DNA of 64,000 bases from Ahrensia sp. (GTDB taxonomy: Bacteria; Pseudomonadota; Alphaproteobacteria; Rhizobiales; Rhizobiaceae). The notes below the pieces were generated by a model that was given only the letters and a program-made list of their open reading frames with translations, searched no databases and was not told the origin of the DNA. The translations under genes and the position numbers were made by a program. Shown here one piece after another: positions 26,411-35,099 of the stretch; positions within the stretch are counted from its first letter, which is position 1; each line of letters starts with the position of its first letter. The stretch is from the NCBI GenBank assembly GCA_028817895.1, contig JAPPOQ010000033.1:124001-188000 (forward strand), read 5' to 3'.

Positions 26411-28114
26411 CTATCCGAAATCCAGAAGATTCAGGGCCATGACCGCGCCAAGGATGATCGCCATCCAGAGCACCATCATGCCGGTGGGGAAGGGTTTGGA
26501 CACGCTGCCGCCAGGACCAAATAGCGCAAACAGACCGGCGATGGCTGCCTTCAGCGCAATCATCGTTCCGCGCACCAATTCGTCCCAGACCGTTGTGATA
26601 AATCGGATCGAAAACCCGACGATGGCCGGCGCAAGGCGGCGATAAGTCCAATCCGTATCGAGGTTCTTCGAGCGCAGTTCCGGCGGATAAATACCGGTGA
26701 GCATGAGTGTGCCGAAGGCGAGTGCCGAGAACCACAGAAGCTGAAACTGCGTGATCACATGCGTGGTCGTGTAAGGCTCATAGGTCACGTCATAGGGCAG
26801 AATGCTGTAAAGCGCCTGCGGATAAACACCGATTGCGATGCACAAAAAGGCCGTGATCCCCATGGCCAGCAACATGTTCCAAGGCGCTTCGGCAGGGCGC
26901 TTGCCGCTGTCATGGGCAAAGAATGCGAAATAGGGGATCTTGATGCCGGAATGGTGGAACACACCAGCCGACGCGAACAGCAGGATCAGCCAGGTTATCA
27001 GGTAACCATCTTTGGCTACCGCTGACAGGATCATCGACTTCGAAATAAAGCCGGAAAAAAGCGGGAAGGCGGAAATCGAGGCGGCGCCAATGACACAAAA
27101 CACCATGGTGAGCGGCATCGTCTTGTACAGCCCTCCAAGCTCCGATCCCTTGGCCGTTCCGGTGCGGAAAAGCACCGCGCCGACACTCATGAAAAGAAGA
27201 GCTTTGTAGAGGATATGGCTGAACGCATGGGCGGCTGCGCCATTGATGGCGAGTTCCGTCCCGATGCCCACACCAACCACCATGAAACCAAGCTGGTTGT
27301 TGAGTGAATAGGTCAGGACCCGTCTCAGATCGTTCTCAATCACCGCATAGAAGATCGGGAACAATGTCATGGTGGCGCCGATGGGCACCAGAAACTCGGT
27401 GCCTGCAAAACCACGCGCCAGGGCGTAAACTGCAAGCTTGGTGGTGAAGGCGGAAAGAACCACCGTACCCGTGACCGTGGCCGCGGGATAGGCGTCCTGT
27501 AACCAATTGTGCAGCAGAGGGAAGGCGCATTTGATGCCGAAGGACAGCAGGATCAGCCAGGCGCCGACATTCTCCAGCGAAAAGGCGGTGAAGGCGAGCG
27601 ATCCGGTCTCCCGATAGTGTATCGCGACACCAGCAAGCAGGATGACGCCGGAGCCAACCTGGATGATCAGGTAACGCATGCCCGTGTGATAGGCCCCTTC
27701 GGTGCGACGCGCCCAGATCAGGAATACGGAAGCGATGGCTGTGCCTTCCCACCACACAAACAGTGTGATCAGGTCTCCGGCGAGCGCCGCTCCGATGGCG
27801 GAACCGCAATAAGCAAGCGTTGCGACCTGTTGGACCCGGTCTTTGACATGCCAGGCGTAGAGCGCCGCCAGAAAGGCTGCGAGCGAAAAGACCAGAGCGA
27901 AGACGAAGCTCAGCCGATCCAGCCGAAAGGCTGTCAGCGTTTCGCCAAGAAACGTGAATTGCCCATAAGTTCCATAGGTTTGCAGCAGCAATGGCAGTGC
28001 CGCAAGCAGCGGCACGGCAAGCAGCAGGCCAGCTCTCGCCCGTTCATGCGAGACGAGCGGCAATACAACCGCGCCGGCCAGATAGATCAGGGCAGGGTGC
28101 AGCCACTCAGACAT
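26411..28114 (-). CDS. Mrp-type antiporter subunit D-like (third copy)
   Basis: This 567-residue membrane protein of the NuoL/M/N-MrpA/D family has about 14 helices. The conserved Glu is in FVWWEGTA and the conserved Lys is in GIKCAFPLLHNWL, with LSAFTTKLAVYA further on. The long hydrophilic loop and extra C-terminal helix make it the largest of the three copies. It is predicted to move protons or sodium across the inner membrane as part of the complex encoded by this operon. Its ATG lies inside the end of the 121-residue gene (8-base overlap), so expression is coupled. Confidence 0.88.
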   Translation of the reverse strand: MSEWLHPALIYLAGAVVLPLVSHERARAGLLLAVPLLAALPLLLQTYGTYGQFTFLGETLTAFRLDRLSFVFALVFSLAAFLAALYAWHVKDRVQQVATLAYCGSAIGAALAGDLITLFVWWEGTAIASVFLIWARRTEGAYHTGMRYLIIQVGSGVILLAGVAIHYRETGSLAFTAFSLENVGAWLILLSFGIKCAFPLLHNWLQDAYPAATVTGTVVLSAFTTKLAVYALARGFAGTEFLVPIGATMTLFPIFYAVIENDLRRVLTYSLNNQLGFMVVGVGIGTELAINGAAAHAFSHILYKALLFMSVGAVLFRTGTAKGSELGGLYKTMPLTMVFCVIGAASISAFPLFSGFISKSMILSAVAKDGYLITWLILLFASAGVFHHSGIKIPYFAFFAHDSGKRPAEAPWNMLLAMGITAFLCIAIGVYPQALYSILPYDVTYEPYTTTHVITQFQLLWFSALAFGTLMLTGIYPPELRSKNLDTDWTYRRLAPAIVGFSIRFITTVWDELVRGTMIALKAAIAGLFALFGPGGSVSKPFPTGMMVLWMAIILGAVMALNLLDFG

Positions 28115-28472
28115 CGTCGCTGGTTCCGCTCAGTTCACGCCGCTCCAGATCGGGTGCAGGGTGATCTTCCGCCTCGATATCGGCCCTTCCATAATAGTCT
28201 TCGTCGCGCATCAGCAGAACACGCATGCCGCGTGCTGCGATTACCAGCAGGGCGCACATGATGAAGCCGTAGAAGGAATAGAAGCCGAACCAGTGTTCGG
28301 CGTCGAAATAGCTGTGCTTGTGATGGAAAAGGTCAAGCAGCGTTAGTACCGCGCCGGCCACAACCAGGCCCCAGAAAAAGCGTTTCACCTTGGCCTTGTC
28401 ATCGACCCAGGACAGCGCGTTCACGATTGCTCGCGAAACGGGATTGTTGGGCTTCGGCGCTGCTTCGCTCAT
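28107..28472 (-). CDS. Small membrane protein in antiporter operon
   Basis: This 121-residue protein has two hydrophobic helices (FFWGLVVAGAVLTLLDL and FYSFYGFIMCALLVIAARG). They are separated by a His-rich loop (HHKHSYFDAEHWFG) and followed by an acidic tail. I do not recognise a family. It overlaps the preceding antiporter gene by one base (TGATG) and the next by 8 bases, which makes it a true operon member and a likely structural subunit. The loop histidines could bind metal or a quinone, which is speculation. Confidence 0.8.
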   Translation of the reverse strand: MSEAAPKPNNPVSRAIVNALSWVDDKAKVKRFFWGLVVAGAVLTLLDLFHHKHSYFDAEHWFGFYSFYGFIMCALLVIAARGMRVLLMRDEDYYGRADIEAEDHPAPDLERRELSGTSDDV

Positions 28473-30013
28473 CACTGACCCTCCCCATTTGTGCTGGCCG
28501 GAATGGCTGCCGTCATGGGCTCGAGAAAGCCTGCAATGTCTCCCGCATAGAAGAACAGCACAAGGCAGCCAAAGGCCGTGATACAGGACGGCAGGACGCA
28601 AAACAGCGGAGCCTCCTGTATCGCGGCGCGCCATCCGCCCTCCGGCGCGACATCGCGATGCGAACCGTAGAATCCGCGTGCAAAGACCGGGATCAAATAG
28701 GCGATGTTAAGCAACGAGCTGACCATCAACACGCCGATCATGATGAGTTGTGGCCAGGACGGATCACCCAGCATGGATCGGACTTGCGCTGCATCGGCCG
28801 AGCCGAGCACCAGCAGCCATTTGCTCCATGACCCGGCGAGAGGCGGTATGCCAATGATCGAAAGCGCTCCAATGCCAAATGCGATGAAGGTGAACGGCAT
28901 TTTGCGTCCCAGCCCTCGCATCTGGCTGATTTCCGTCTTATGCGTCGCAACATAAATCGCCCCGGCACACATGAAGAGCGTGATCTTGCCAAAGGCATGC
29001 GTGACAATGTGCAAGCCGCCGCCAATCGCGCCCATCGATGTCGCCAGCGCAACGCCCAGTGTGATGTAGGACAACTGGCTGATTGTCGAATAGGCGAGGC
29101 GTCGTTTCAGATTGTCCTGCTGCATCGCCACCAGCGAGGCGACGAGGATCGAAAAAGCGGCGAGCCACATCAGCCAGACCGATGCGCCGGTCGCGGCCAG
29201 ATTGTCGATGCCGAAAACATAGACACCGACTTTCAGGATCGAGAAAACCCCGGCCTTCACGACCGCGACGGCGTGGAGCAGCGCAGATACGGGAGTGGGT
29301 GCCACCATCGCAGCGGGAAGCCAGCGGTGAAACGGCATCAGTGCCGCCTTGCCAATCCCGAAGGCAAACAGGCCCAGCAGCACAGGCACGAAGCCGTCTT
29401 CCACCTTTCCGGCAAGAATGCCGCCGGGGGAGAAATCCATCGTGCCCGTGATCACATAGGTCCAGATGATGCCGGTCAGCAGCAGCACGATGCTGGTGCC
29501 CATCAGGATGCCGATATAGGTGCGGGCCCCGGCCTTTGCCTCCGCATTTTCCTTATGCGCAACAAGTGGATAGGTGGAAACGGTGAGCACTTCATAGAAC
29601 AGGAACAGCGTCAGCAAGTTGGCCGAGAAGGCGATTCCCATCGTGGCGAAGAGGGCGACGGCAAAACAGGCGAAGAAGCGCGCATGATTCTTCTCATTGT
29701 TTCCGCGCATATAGCCGATGCCGTAAATGTGGGTGAGAATCCACAGCGACGAGGCGACCAGCGCGAACACCATGCCAAGCGGCTCGACATGAAAAGCGAT
29801 CGCGATGCCGGGTTGAAACTCGATCAGCTCGAAATCGAAGGGCAGCCCCATATTGAAATTGGCGAGCACCGTGAGAACGCAGATGAAGAGGGCAACCGCT
29901 CCGGCCAGCGTGACGCTGTCGCGAAGGTTGGGCTGGTTGCGCACGGCAAGGCTGATCACCGCTGTTGCAAGCGGGATTGCCATGGTCAGGATGATGAGTG
30001 CGGCGGTGGTCAT
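28472..30013 (-). CDS. Mrp-type antiporter subunit D-like (second copy)
   Basis: This 513-residue NuoM-like membrane protein has the conserved Glu in FLFYEVLTVSTYPLV and the conserved Lys in GKAALMPFHRWLPAAM and LLHAVAVVKAGVF. Several helices carry the broken-helix antiporter pattern. It overlaps the first copy by 4 bases (ATGA) and ends one base into the small membrane gene. It is predicted to be a distinct ion-translocating subunit, not a degraded duplicate: both charged residues are intact and no frame break is seen. Confidence 0.9.
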   Translation of the reverse strand: MTTAALIILTMAIPLATAVISLAVRNQPNLRDSVTLAGAVALFICVLTVLANFNMGLPFDFELIEFQPGIAIAFHVEPLGMVFALVASSLWILTHIYGIGYMRGNNEKNHARFFACFAVALFATMGIAFSANLLTLFLFYEVLTVSTYPLVAHKENAEAKAGARTYIGILMGTSIVLLLTGIIWTYVITGTMDFSPGGILAGKVEDGFVPVLLGLFAFGIGKAALMPFHRWLPAAMVAPTPVSALLHAVAVVKAGVFSILKVGVYVFGIDNLAATGASVWLMWLAAFSILVASLVAMQQDNLKRRLAYSTISQLSYITLGVALATSMGAIGGGLHIVTHAFGKITLFMCAGAIYVATHKTEISQMRGLGRKMPFTFIAFGIGALSIIGIPPLAGSWSKWLLVLGSADAAQVRSMLGDPSWPQLIMIGVLMVSSLLNIAYLIPVFARGFYGSHRDVAPEGGWRAAIQEAPLFCVLPSCITAFGCLVLFFYAGDIAGFLEPMTAAIPASTNGEGQ

Positions 30014-31551
30014 GGGCGCCCCCGCGTGCCCATAATCGTTGCATCCTCACCGCCAAAGCCTCCCGCGAGCAGCGCTTCCGCCGCAGTGCGTGACGCCTGC
30101 ACTGTGAAGTCCGCATCAATGCCAAACCAGATCGATGCGAGGGCCAATGCCCAGATCGGGACCAACATGGTCATCGGAACTTCTGACACGGAGCGACCCT
30201 CCGGCGCCGGTTGGAGATAAAGCACTTCCACCAGCCGCCACACATAGACCACGGCGATGACGGAGGAGAGCACCACGAAAACCGCAATCGGCCACATCCC
30301 CGCTTCAAAGGCGGCTTGCATGAGCACCCATTTCGACACAAAGCCAGCGGTGGCCGGCGCACCAATCAGGCTCAATCCGCCGATCACGATGCTCGCACTG
30401 GTCCACGGCATCTGTCGTCCCAAGCCCGCCATATGCGGAACCAGCGCCGAGCCTGTGCGATAGATGATCGCGCCGACTGCGAGAAACAGCGCGCCCTTGG
30501 TGAGAGCGTGGTTGAACAAATGCACCATGCCAGCGGTCAACCCGGTTGAGTTGAGAAGCGTGATGCCAAGCAGCATGTAGCCGATCTGCGAAATGCTGGA
30601 ATAGGCGAGCAGGGTCTTTGCGTTGAGCGAGAATGTCGCCATCAGTGACCCGGCAAACATCGCAACCACCGCCAGCGGCATCATGATGTATTGAACGGTG
30701 TTGCGTTCAAACTCCTCGGCGATGCCGAAGACGGAAAAAATAAAGCGCAGAACGACGTAGATCGCGACCTTTGTCGCTGTAGCTGCGAGAAAAGCCGACA
30801 CTGCTGACGGGGCATAGGTGTAGGCGCCCGGCAACCAGCGATGCAGCGGATACATGGCGAACTTCAGCGCCATGCCAACCACGATGAATGTGAAGGCGGA
30901 CCGAACGGTGCGGTTGCTTTCGCCCTCGGCAAGCACCTGAGCGATATGGACCATGTTGAGCGACCCGGTCGCCATATAGAGCATGCCAAGGCCGATGACG
31001 AAGAACGTCGCGCCGATCGTGCCGAGGATCAGATAATCATAGGCAGCCGACAAGGCGCGCCGGTCCTGCTTGGCGCCCAAAGCCACCAGCACATAGGTGG
31101 AAAGAGAAGAAATCTCGAGAAAAACGAAGACGTTAAAGGCGTCACCTGTTGCCGTGACACCAAGCAATCCGGTGAAGCACAGCATGTAGCAGGCATAAAA
31201 CAGCGTGTGATGGCGCGCCGCGACCTCGTCCGCGATGCTGCGCCGTGCATAGGGCAGGACCACCGTGCTGATCGAAGACACGATGATCAGCACGAAAGCG
31301 TTTGCGGCGTCGATGCGATATTCGATGCCCAGTGGCGGCGCCCAACCGCCAATGTGGTAGGAAATCACACCGCCCTGCGCCACAAGCAGCAACATTTGCA
31401 GCGAAAGCAAGAATGATGTGGTCGATGCCGTGAGCGCGATGGCGAAAGCCGCCTGGCGGTTGCCGAACAGCATGATGATCGGTGCCGAAAGCATCGGCAC
31501 CAAAACTGTCAGCATCGGCGCATGCTGGTGAACAGCTTCGAAAATTGTCAC
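30010..31551 (-). CDS. mrpD: Mrp-type antiporter subunit D (first copy)
   Basis: This 513-residue antiporter subunit is most like MrpD/MbhH. The conserved Glu is in FVFLEISSLSTYVLV and the conserved Lys is in ALKFAMYPLHRWLPGAY and AATATKVAIY. The start is GTG 31551, which overlaps the mrpC stop in a GTGA; the frame is open to 31575 but that would enter mrpC further. Position directly after C matches MbhG-MbhH order. It probably forms the MrpD half of the ion path. Confidence 0.9.
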   Translation of the reverse strand: MTIFEAVHQHAPMLTVLVPMLSAPIIMLFGNRQAAFAIALTASTTSFLLSLQMLLLVAQGGVISYHIGGWAPPLGIEYRIDAANAFVLIIVSSISTVVLPYARRSIADEVAARHHTLFYACYMLCFTGLLGVTATGDAFNVFVFLEISSLSTYVLVALGAKQDRRALSAAYDYLILGTIGATFFVIGLGMLYMATGSLNMVHIAQVLAEGESNRTVRSAFTFIVVGMALKFAMYPLHRWLPGAYTYAPSAVSAFLAATATKVAIYVVLRFIFSVFGIAEEFERNTVQYIMMPLAVVAMFAGSLMATFSLNAKTLLAYSSISQIGYMLLGITLLNSTGLTAGMVHLFNHALTKGALFLAVGAIIYRTGSALVPHMAGLGRQMPWTSASIVIGGLSLIGAPATAGFVSKWVLMQAAFEAGMWPIAVFVVLSSVIAVVYVWRLVEVLYLQPAPEGRSVSEVPMTMLVPIWALALASIWFGIDADFTVQASRTAAEALLAGGFGGEDATIMGTRGRP

Positions 31552-31961
31552 CGGGCTTCCTCCGCCCGCGCGCAATCCTTGTCATACTGCTCAAGGTCGT
31601 GCTGCTGGATTTCGTCTTCCTCGATCGTGCCGTAGGACTCATTGATGCGCACGATCAGCGCCAATCCCAGCGCTGTGGTTGCAATGCCCACCACGATGGC
31701 GGTGAGAATGAGAACATGGGGCAGGGGGTTGGAGTAAACCTCATCCGGATTGCCGGTGATGATCGGTGCTGTTGCACCGGAAATCTTGCCGACGGAAATG
31801 TAGAGCATGAAAACCGCCGCCTGAAAAATGTTCAGGCCCACGATCTTTTTGAGCAGGTTGCCGCGCGCCACCACGATGTAAAACCCCGTCATCATGAGGA
31901 TGACGAAGAGCCAGTAATTCATGTGTCCCAGAAGGAACCCGGTCTCGAACCCGCCTTCCAT
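31548..31961 (-). CDS. mrpC: Mrp antiporter subunit C (NuoK-like)
   Basis: This 137-residue NuoK homologue has three transmembrane helices (YWLFVILMMTGFYIVVA, LNIFQAAVFMLYISVG, PLPHVLILTAIVVGIATTALG). The signature GLNIFQAAVF corresponds to the NuoK Glu helix region. It carries a charged C-terminal tail of about 30 residues. It lies 2 bases after mrpB and overlaps the D gene. Confidence 0.92.
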   Translation of the reverse strand: MEGGFETGFLLGHMNYWLFVILMMTGFYIVVARGNLLKKIVGLNIFQAAVFMLYISVGKISGATAPIITGNPDEVYSNPLPHVLILTAIVVGIATTALGLALIVRINESYGTIEEDEIQQHDLEQYDKDCARAEEAR

Positions 31962-31963
31962 CT

Positions 31964-32404
31964 CTACCAGTCCTCGTCATTGAGGCTGGGTGGTCGGCCT
32001 GCAAAGGCGTAATAGATGGCCAGCATCACGGCGAAAACGGTGATGCCGACCCCGGCTTCCACCAGCAATATGCCCAAATGCTGTCCACCAATCGGCGTTC
32101 CGGCAAGCGGGTTATAGTCGAGAAAATTGGCGCCCAGCAGCATTGAGACGATGCCCGTACCCGCATAGAGCAGCACACCCAGCGCAACCAGCTTGTGGAT
32201 GATCCAATCCGGAATCAGGCGGCGCAGGTCGCGCAGGCTGAACACGATTCCGTACAGAATAAAGCCGACCGCAAAGATTACTCCGGCCTGAAAGCCGCCG
32301 CCCGGACCGTAATCGCCATGAAACTGCACGTAAAGGCCGAACAGCAGAATCGGCCCGGTCAACATGCGGGTTATGACGCGCAGAATGAGGTGATGATCGT
32401 TCAT
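31964..32404 (-). CDS. mrpB: Mrp antiporter subunit B (MnhB domain)
   Basis: This 146-residue membrane protein has four helices and the MnhB signature GDYGPGGGFQAGVIFA at about 30-45. It corresponds to MbhF in the archaeal hydrogenase module. It starts by ATGA overlap with the DUF4040 gene. A stand-alone B (not fused to A) is usual. Confidence 0.92.
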   Translation of the reverse strand: MNDHHLILRVITRMLTGPILLFGLYVQFHGDYGPGGGFQAGVIFAVGFILYGIVFSLRDLRRLIPDWIIHKLVALGVLLYAGTGIVSMLLGANFLDYNPLAGTPIGGQHLGILLVEAGVGITVFAVMLAIYYAFAGRPPSLNDEDW

Positions 32405-32985
32405 TGCGCGTTGTCTTGATCCCGATTGGCCGATACGCCGCGCGGATAGGGCGTGCCGCGCCGCCGCCCAAGCCCGCTCAACAGCAGGATAACGCCGAGA
32501 CCCGCTGTGAACACCACCACAACTTCCCCGAGTGTGTCATAGCCCCGATAGCTTGCCAGCACTGCGGTCACGATGTTCGGGACATCGATGTCGGTCGGTG
32601 TTCTGGCGATGTATTCCGGCCCGATATGGCGCTGTGCCGGTGCATCCGGCGATCCGAAATTGGGCATGTCCAGAGTGCCGTAAATGAGCACGGCCCCTGT
32701 CAACAAAACGATGGCGAGCGGGACGAGCGAATAGCGCTCGGGTTGCTTCTGTGTCCGGGCTGTCAGCGCAATTGTGCCCAGCATCAAAACCGAGGAGATG
32801 CCGCCTCCCACCGCAGCTTCGGTAAAGGCCACATCGACTGCATCCATAACGATGAACAGCAATGCCGCCAGCAGACTGAACACACCCGACAACATCACCA
32901 CGGCAAACAAGCGCTTGATGAAGACAATCGCAATCGCCGTCGCAACCAAGGCGATGAACAGCAATATCGTGAATGCGATCTCCAT
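32401..32985 (-). CDS. DUF4040 subunit (MbhD/MbhE-like, MrpA C-terminal part)
   Basis: This protein of about 195 residues contains the DUF4040 core (FTEAAVGGGISSVLMLGTIALTA) in its first half, matching MbhD. Two later helices match the MbhE-like end (YRGYDTLGEVVVVFTAGLGVILLL). In classical Mrp operons these parts form the C-terminus of the large MrpA; here they are a separate protein. The start is ATG 32985; a GTG at 32988 is equally possible. It overlaps mrpG and mrpB by a few bases. Confidence 0.88.
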   Translation of the reverse strand: MEIAFTILLFIALVATAIAIVFIKRLFAVVMLSGVFSLLAALLFIVMDAVDVAFTEAAVGGGISSVLMLGTIALTARTQKQPERYSLVPLAIVLLTGAVLIYGTLDMPNFGSPDAPAQRHIGPEYIARTPTDIDVPNIVTAVLASYRGYDTLGEVVVVFTAGLGVILLLSGLGRRRGTPYPRGVSANRDQDNAQ

Positions 32986-33365
32986 CACGCGCTATCCGCT
33001 TTCTCGTTGGTTTCACTTGGTCGCGCTGTCGCATCCTCGACCAGATCGGAAGGTCTCGATCCCGAGACGAAGGCGGCATTGGCGACGGCGTGAGACGCAG
33101 TGGGGCCTGTGAAAAAAAGGAATACCACGATGATGCCCAGTTTAACGGTCACCAAAGACCAGCCGGTTTGCAGCATCATGCCAAACAGCAGCAACCCCAC
33201 CCCCGCTGAATCAATGACGGATGCAGCGTGCAGCCGTGACCAAAAGTCCTGCAAGCGCACCATTCCAAGCGATCCGACAAAGAGGAAAAACGCACCTGAC
33301 AGCACCGCAATCCATGACAGGATGTCGATGAGGAGCGATCCCATTGCTGAAAAATCCAAGGCCAT
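32985..33365 (-). CDS. mrpG: Mrp antiporter subunit G
   Basis: This protein of about 126 residues has three helices and the MnhG signature LGMVRLQDFWSRLHAAS near residues 31-47. The C-terminal 30 residues are hydrophilic. The start is ATG 33365, overlapping the mrpF stop by one base (TGATG). It corresponds to MbhC. Confidence 0.92.
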   Translation of the reverse strand: MALDFSAMGSLLIDILSWIAVLSGAFFLFVGSLGMVRLQDFWSRLHAASVIDSAGVGLLLFGMMLQTGWSLVTVKLGIIVVFLFFTGPTASHAVANAAFVSGSRPSDLVEDATARPSETNEKADSA

Positions 33366-33676
33366 CAATTGCTTGCCTCGGCGTCATGCGTAGACTGGAT
33401 CATCTCTGCATCTTCTGGCGCGTCGCCAAGACGCCGATATCGGAAAAATTTCAGAACTGCGATCGTCCCGACGAAATTGATCAACGCGTAAAGCAGCGCG
33501 ATGTCGAGAAAGTCAGGCCTGCCGGAGGCCAGTCCGACGGTCCCGATAAAAAGCACAGTACAAGTGCCAAATGTGTTCAGTGCCAATACACGATCATACA
33601 TGGACCGACCTGCAAACAATCGGACAAGCAGCAAGACCATGCAGACGAATACAGCGATGGTGGCAAAGATGAACAT
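33365..33676 (-). CDS. mrpF: Mrp antiporter subunit F
   Basis: This 103-residue protein has three helices and the MnhF pattern MYDRVLALNTFGT followed by DIALLYALINFVGT. It corresponds to MbhB. It begins directly after the mrpE stop without a gap. The short acidic tail (DAPEDAEMIQ) is cytosolic by prediction. Confidence 0.92.
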   Translation of the reverse strand: MFIFATIAVFVCMVLLLVRLFAGRSMYDRVLALNTFGTCTVLFIGTVGLASGRPDFLDIALLYALINFVGTIAVLKFFRYRRLGDAPEDAEMIQSTHDAEASN

Positions 33677-34213
33677 CTATCCCAACTTCTCCAAAGCGCA
33701 AACTTTGGCGCCCATTGCGGCCAGCGCCCCCTTGTCAGCGGCCTCATCGGTCAATGCGTGAACGAGAAACCGGTCTGGCTCGGTTTCCACAGTTACCGTT
33801 CCCGGCGTGATGGTAATGGAAGTCGCAAACAGCATTTTGCCGTGCTCGGTACGTTGTTCTGCGGGCACGAAGATCAGTCTTTGGTTCTTCGGGCGATCGG
33901 GAGACAAAATGATCTTCGCGACGGCCCAATCAGCCTTGCCGATCTCCACGGTCAACCAAAAGGCGTAACGAAGCGCCCGCCACAGTGCAAAATCCTCATT
34001 GAAGGTCGGCTTGCTCAGCAGACCCAAATGACGAACCAGAAATGCACACAAAATGACCGAAAACACGCCGAGCCCGACAACGAGAGGCTTGTAGATTCCG
34101 GACATCAGAAGCCACATCGCCATGAGCAGGACGGCAAGAACTATCGCTCGAATGGGTCCGCGCTCCCCGTCTGTGAGCCCGAGATCGGCTTTACCGATCA
34201 AGGGCCTCCCCAT
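33677..34213 (-). CDS. mrpE: Mrp antiporter subunit E
   Basis: This 178-residue protein has two N-terminal helices (IVLAVLLMAMWLLMSG, LVVGLGVFSVILCAFLV) and a soluble domain with the MnhE signature ATSITITPGTVTVE. The start is ATG 34213; the frame is open to 34363 but the extra 50 residues are not family-like. It is the first gene of the ten-gene operon. The gap 34214-34519 upstream is shared with divergent mucR. Confidence 0.9.
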   Translation of the reverse strand: MGRPLIGKADLGLTDGERGPIRAIVLAVLLMAMWLLMSGIYKPLVVGLGVFSVILCAFLVRHLGLLSKPTFNEDFALWRALRYAFWLTVEIGKADWAVAKIILSPDRPKNQRLIFVPAEQRTEHGKMLFATSITITPGTVTVETEPDRFLVHALTDEAADKGALAAMGAKVCALEKLG

Positions 34214-34519
34214 TTTCTCGTGCCAATTACTACGCCTTACGACTTCAATTTCAATCCCGGCTCTGCGGGTGTCGCGCTGGTCAGTTGAGGTGTTCGAAAT
34301 CTGGAACGCCGTGCACCAAATAGTTGTACAATATATCGATTGAAATTCTGCAAGAGAACACAACTTATATTCACGCGATCACAGTGTTTAGTTGACACAA
34401 CATGTCGAGAGGCCTATTGGCACGCTGAGATTGCCGAGCGGGGCTTGTTGTTTTCTGCATCTGCTACGAGACCAGCAAGTTGAGGCAGTCTGATTTGAGA
34501 CTCACAGGGGCCAATAACT
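34214..34519. promoter_or_regulatory. Divergent control region between mrpE and mucR
   Basis: A gene-free stretch of 306 bases. It is AT-rich around 34310-34380, holds a good vegetative promoter for mucR (34392-34420), and must hold the mrpE promoter on the other strand, which I could not pin down. AT-rich tracts are typical of MucR self-binding, so autoregulation is possible. Confidence 0.5.
34392..34420 (+). promoter_or_regulatory. Likely housekeeping promoter of mucR
   Basis: TTGACA at 34392-34397, a 17-base spacer, and TATTGG at 34415-34420, placed about 100 bases before the mucR ATG. The -35 is perfect; the -10 matches only in part. Confidence 0.5.
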
Positions 34520-34939
34520 ATGGACAGTCAAAATCCTAAAGATAATGCGATGCTAATGGAACTTACCTCGGACGTGGTTTCCTCCTATGTTAGCAACAAT
34601 CCGATCGCGGCGGGCGATCTCTCAACCCTCATAAAGGATGTGTACAACGCGCTTGATGCTGTTTCAGGCTCGGCTCAAGAGCCGGTTGTTGAAAAGCAGA
34701 AACCCGCAGTTTCGATTAAGAAATCGCTGGGTCGGGAATATCTGATCTGCCTTGAGGACGGCAAGAAGTTCAAGTCGCTCAAGCGGCATCTGAAAACACA
34801 CTATGATCTGAGCCCGGAAGAATATCGCGAGAAGTGGGGCCTGCCCGCTGACTATCCGATGGTGGCGCCTGCCTATGCTGAAGAGCGGTCGCGCTTGGCA
34901 AAGGAAATGGGCCTGGGCCAGAAGCGCAGAGCCAAATAA
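34520..34939 (+). CDS. mucR: MucR/Ros-family transcription regulator
   Basis: This 139-residue regulator has a C-terminal single zinc finger. The ligands read Cys-x2-Asp-x9-His-x3-His in [18 protein letters not shown], the Cys-Asp variant also known in rhizobial Ros/MucR proteins. The tail [23 protein letters not shown] is diagnostic. The N-terminus is the oligomerisation region. MucR proteins bind AT-rich DNA and repress many cell-cycle, surface and motility genes. It is closed by a terminator at 34963. Confidence 0.95.
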   Translation: MDSQNPKDNAMLMELTSDVVSSYVSNNPIAAGDLSTLIKDVYNALDAVSGSAQEPVVEKQKPAVSIKKSLGREYLICLEDGKKFKSLKRHLKTHYDLSPEEYREKWGLPADYPMVAPAYAEERSRLAKEMGLGQKRRAK

Positions 34940-34962
34940 CAGATCCAGTTTTTGGACATTCG

Positions 34963-34993
34963 AAAGGCGGCTCTCACCAGGGTCGCCTTTTTT
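34963..34993 (+). terminator. Rho-independent terminator after mucR
   Basis: AAAGGCGGC (34963-34971) pairs with GTCGCCTTT (34982-34990) through one G-T pair, with the T tract continuing to 34993. It lies 24 bases after the mucR stop. Confidence 0.8.
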
Positions 34994-35099
34994 GACTCCC
35001 GCATAGTTGCGGTCAAACAAAGATAAGCGCGAAAACTTATCCACCCTCCTCAAGATAGGAATTATGTCCTATCGTATGTTCACGAGGAGATCGTTGGTT

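Noticed and set aside
28940-30220. 426-residue plus-strand frame
   Set aside because: It lies fully antisense to a clear antiporter gene, is His, Gln and Asp rich like a reverse-strand shadow, and has no family pattern.
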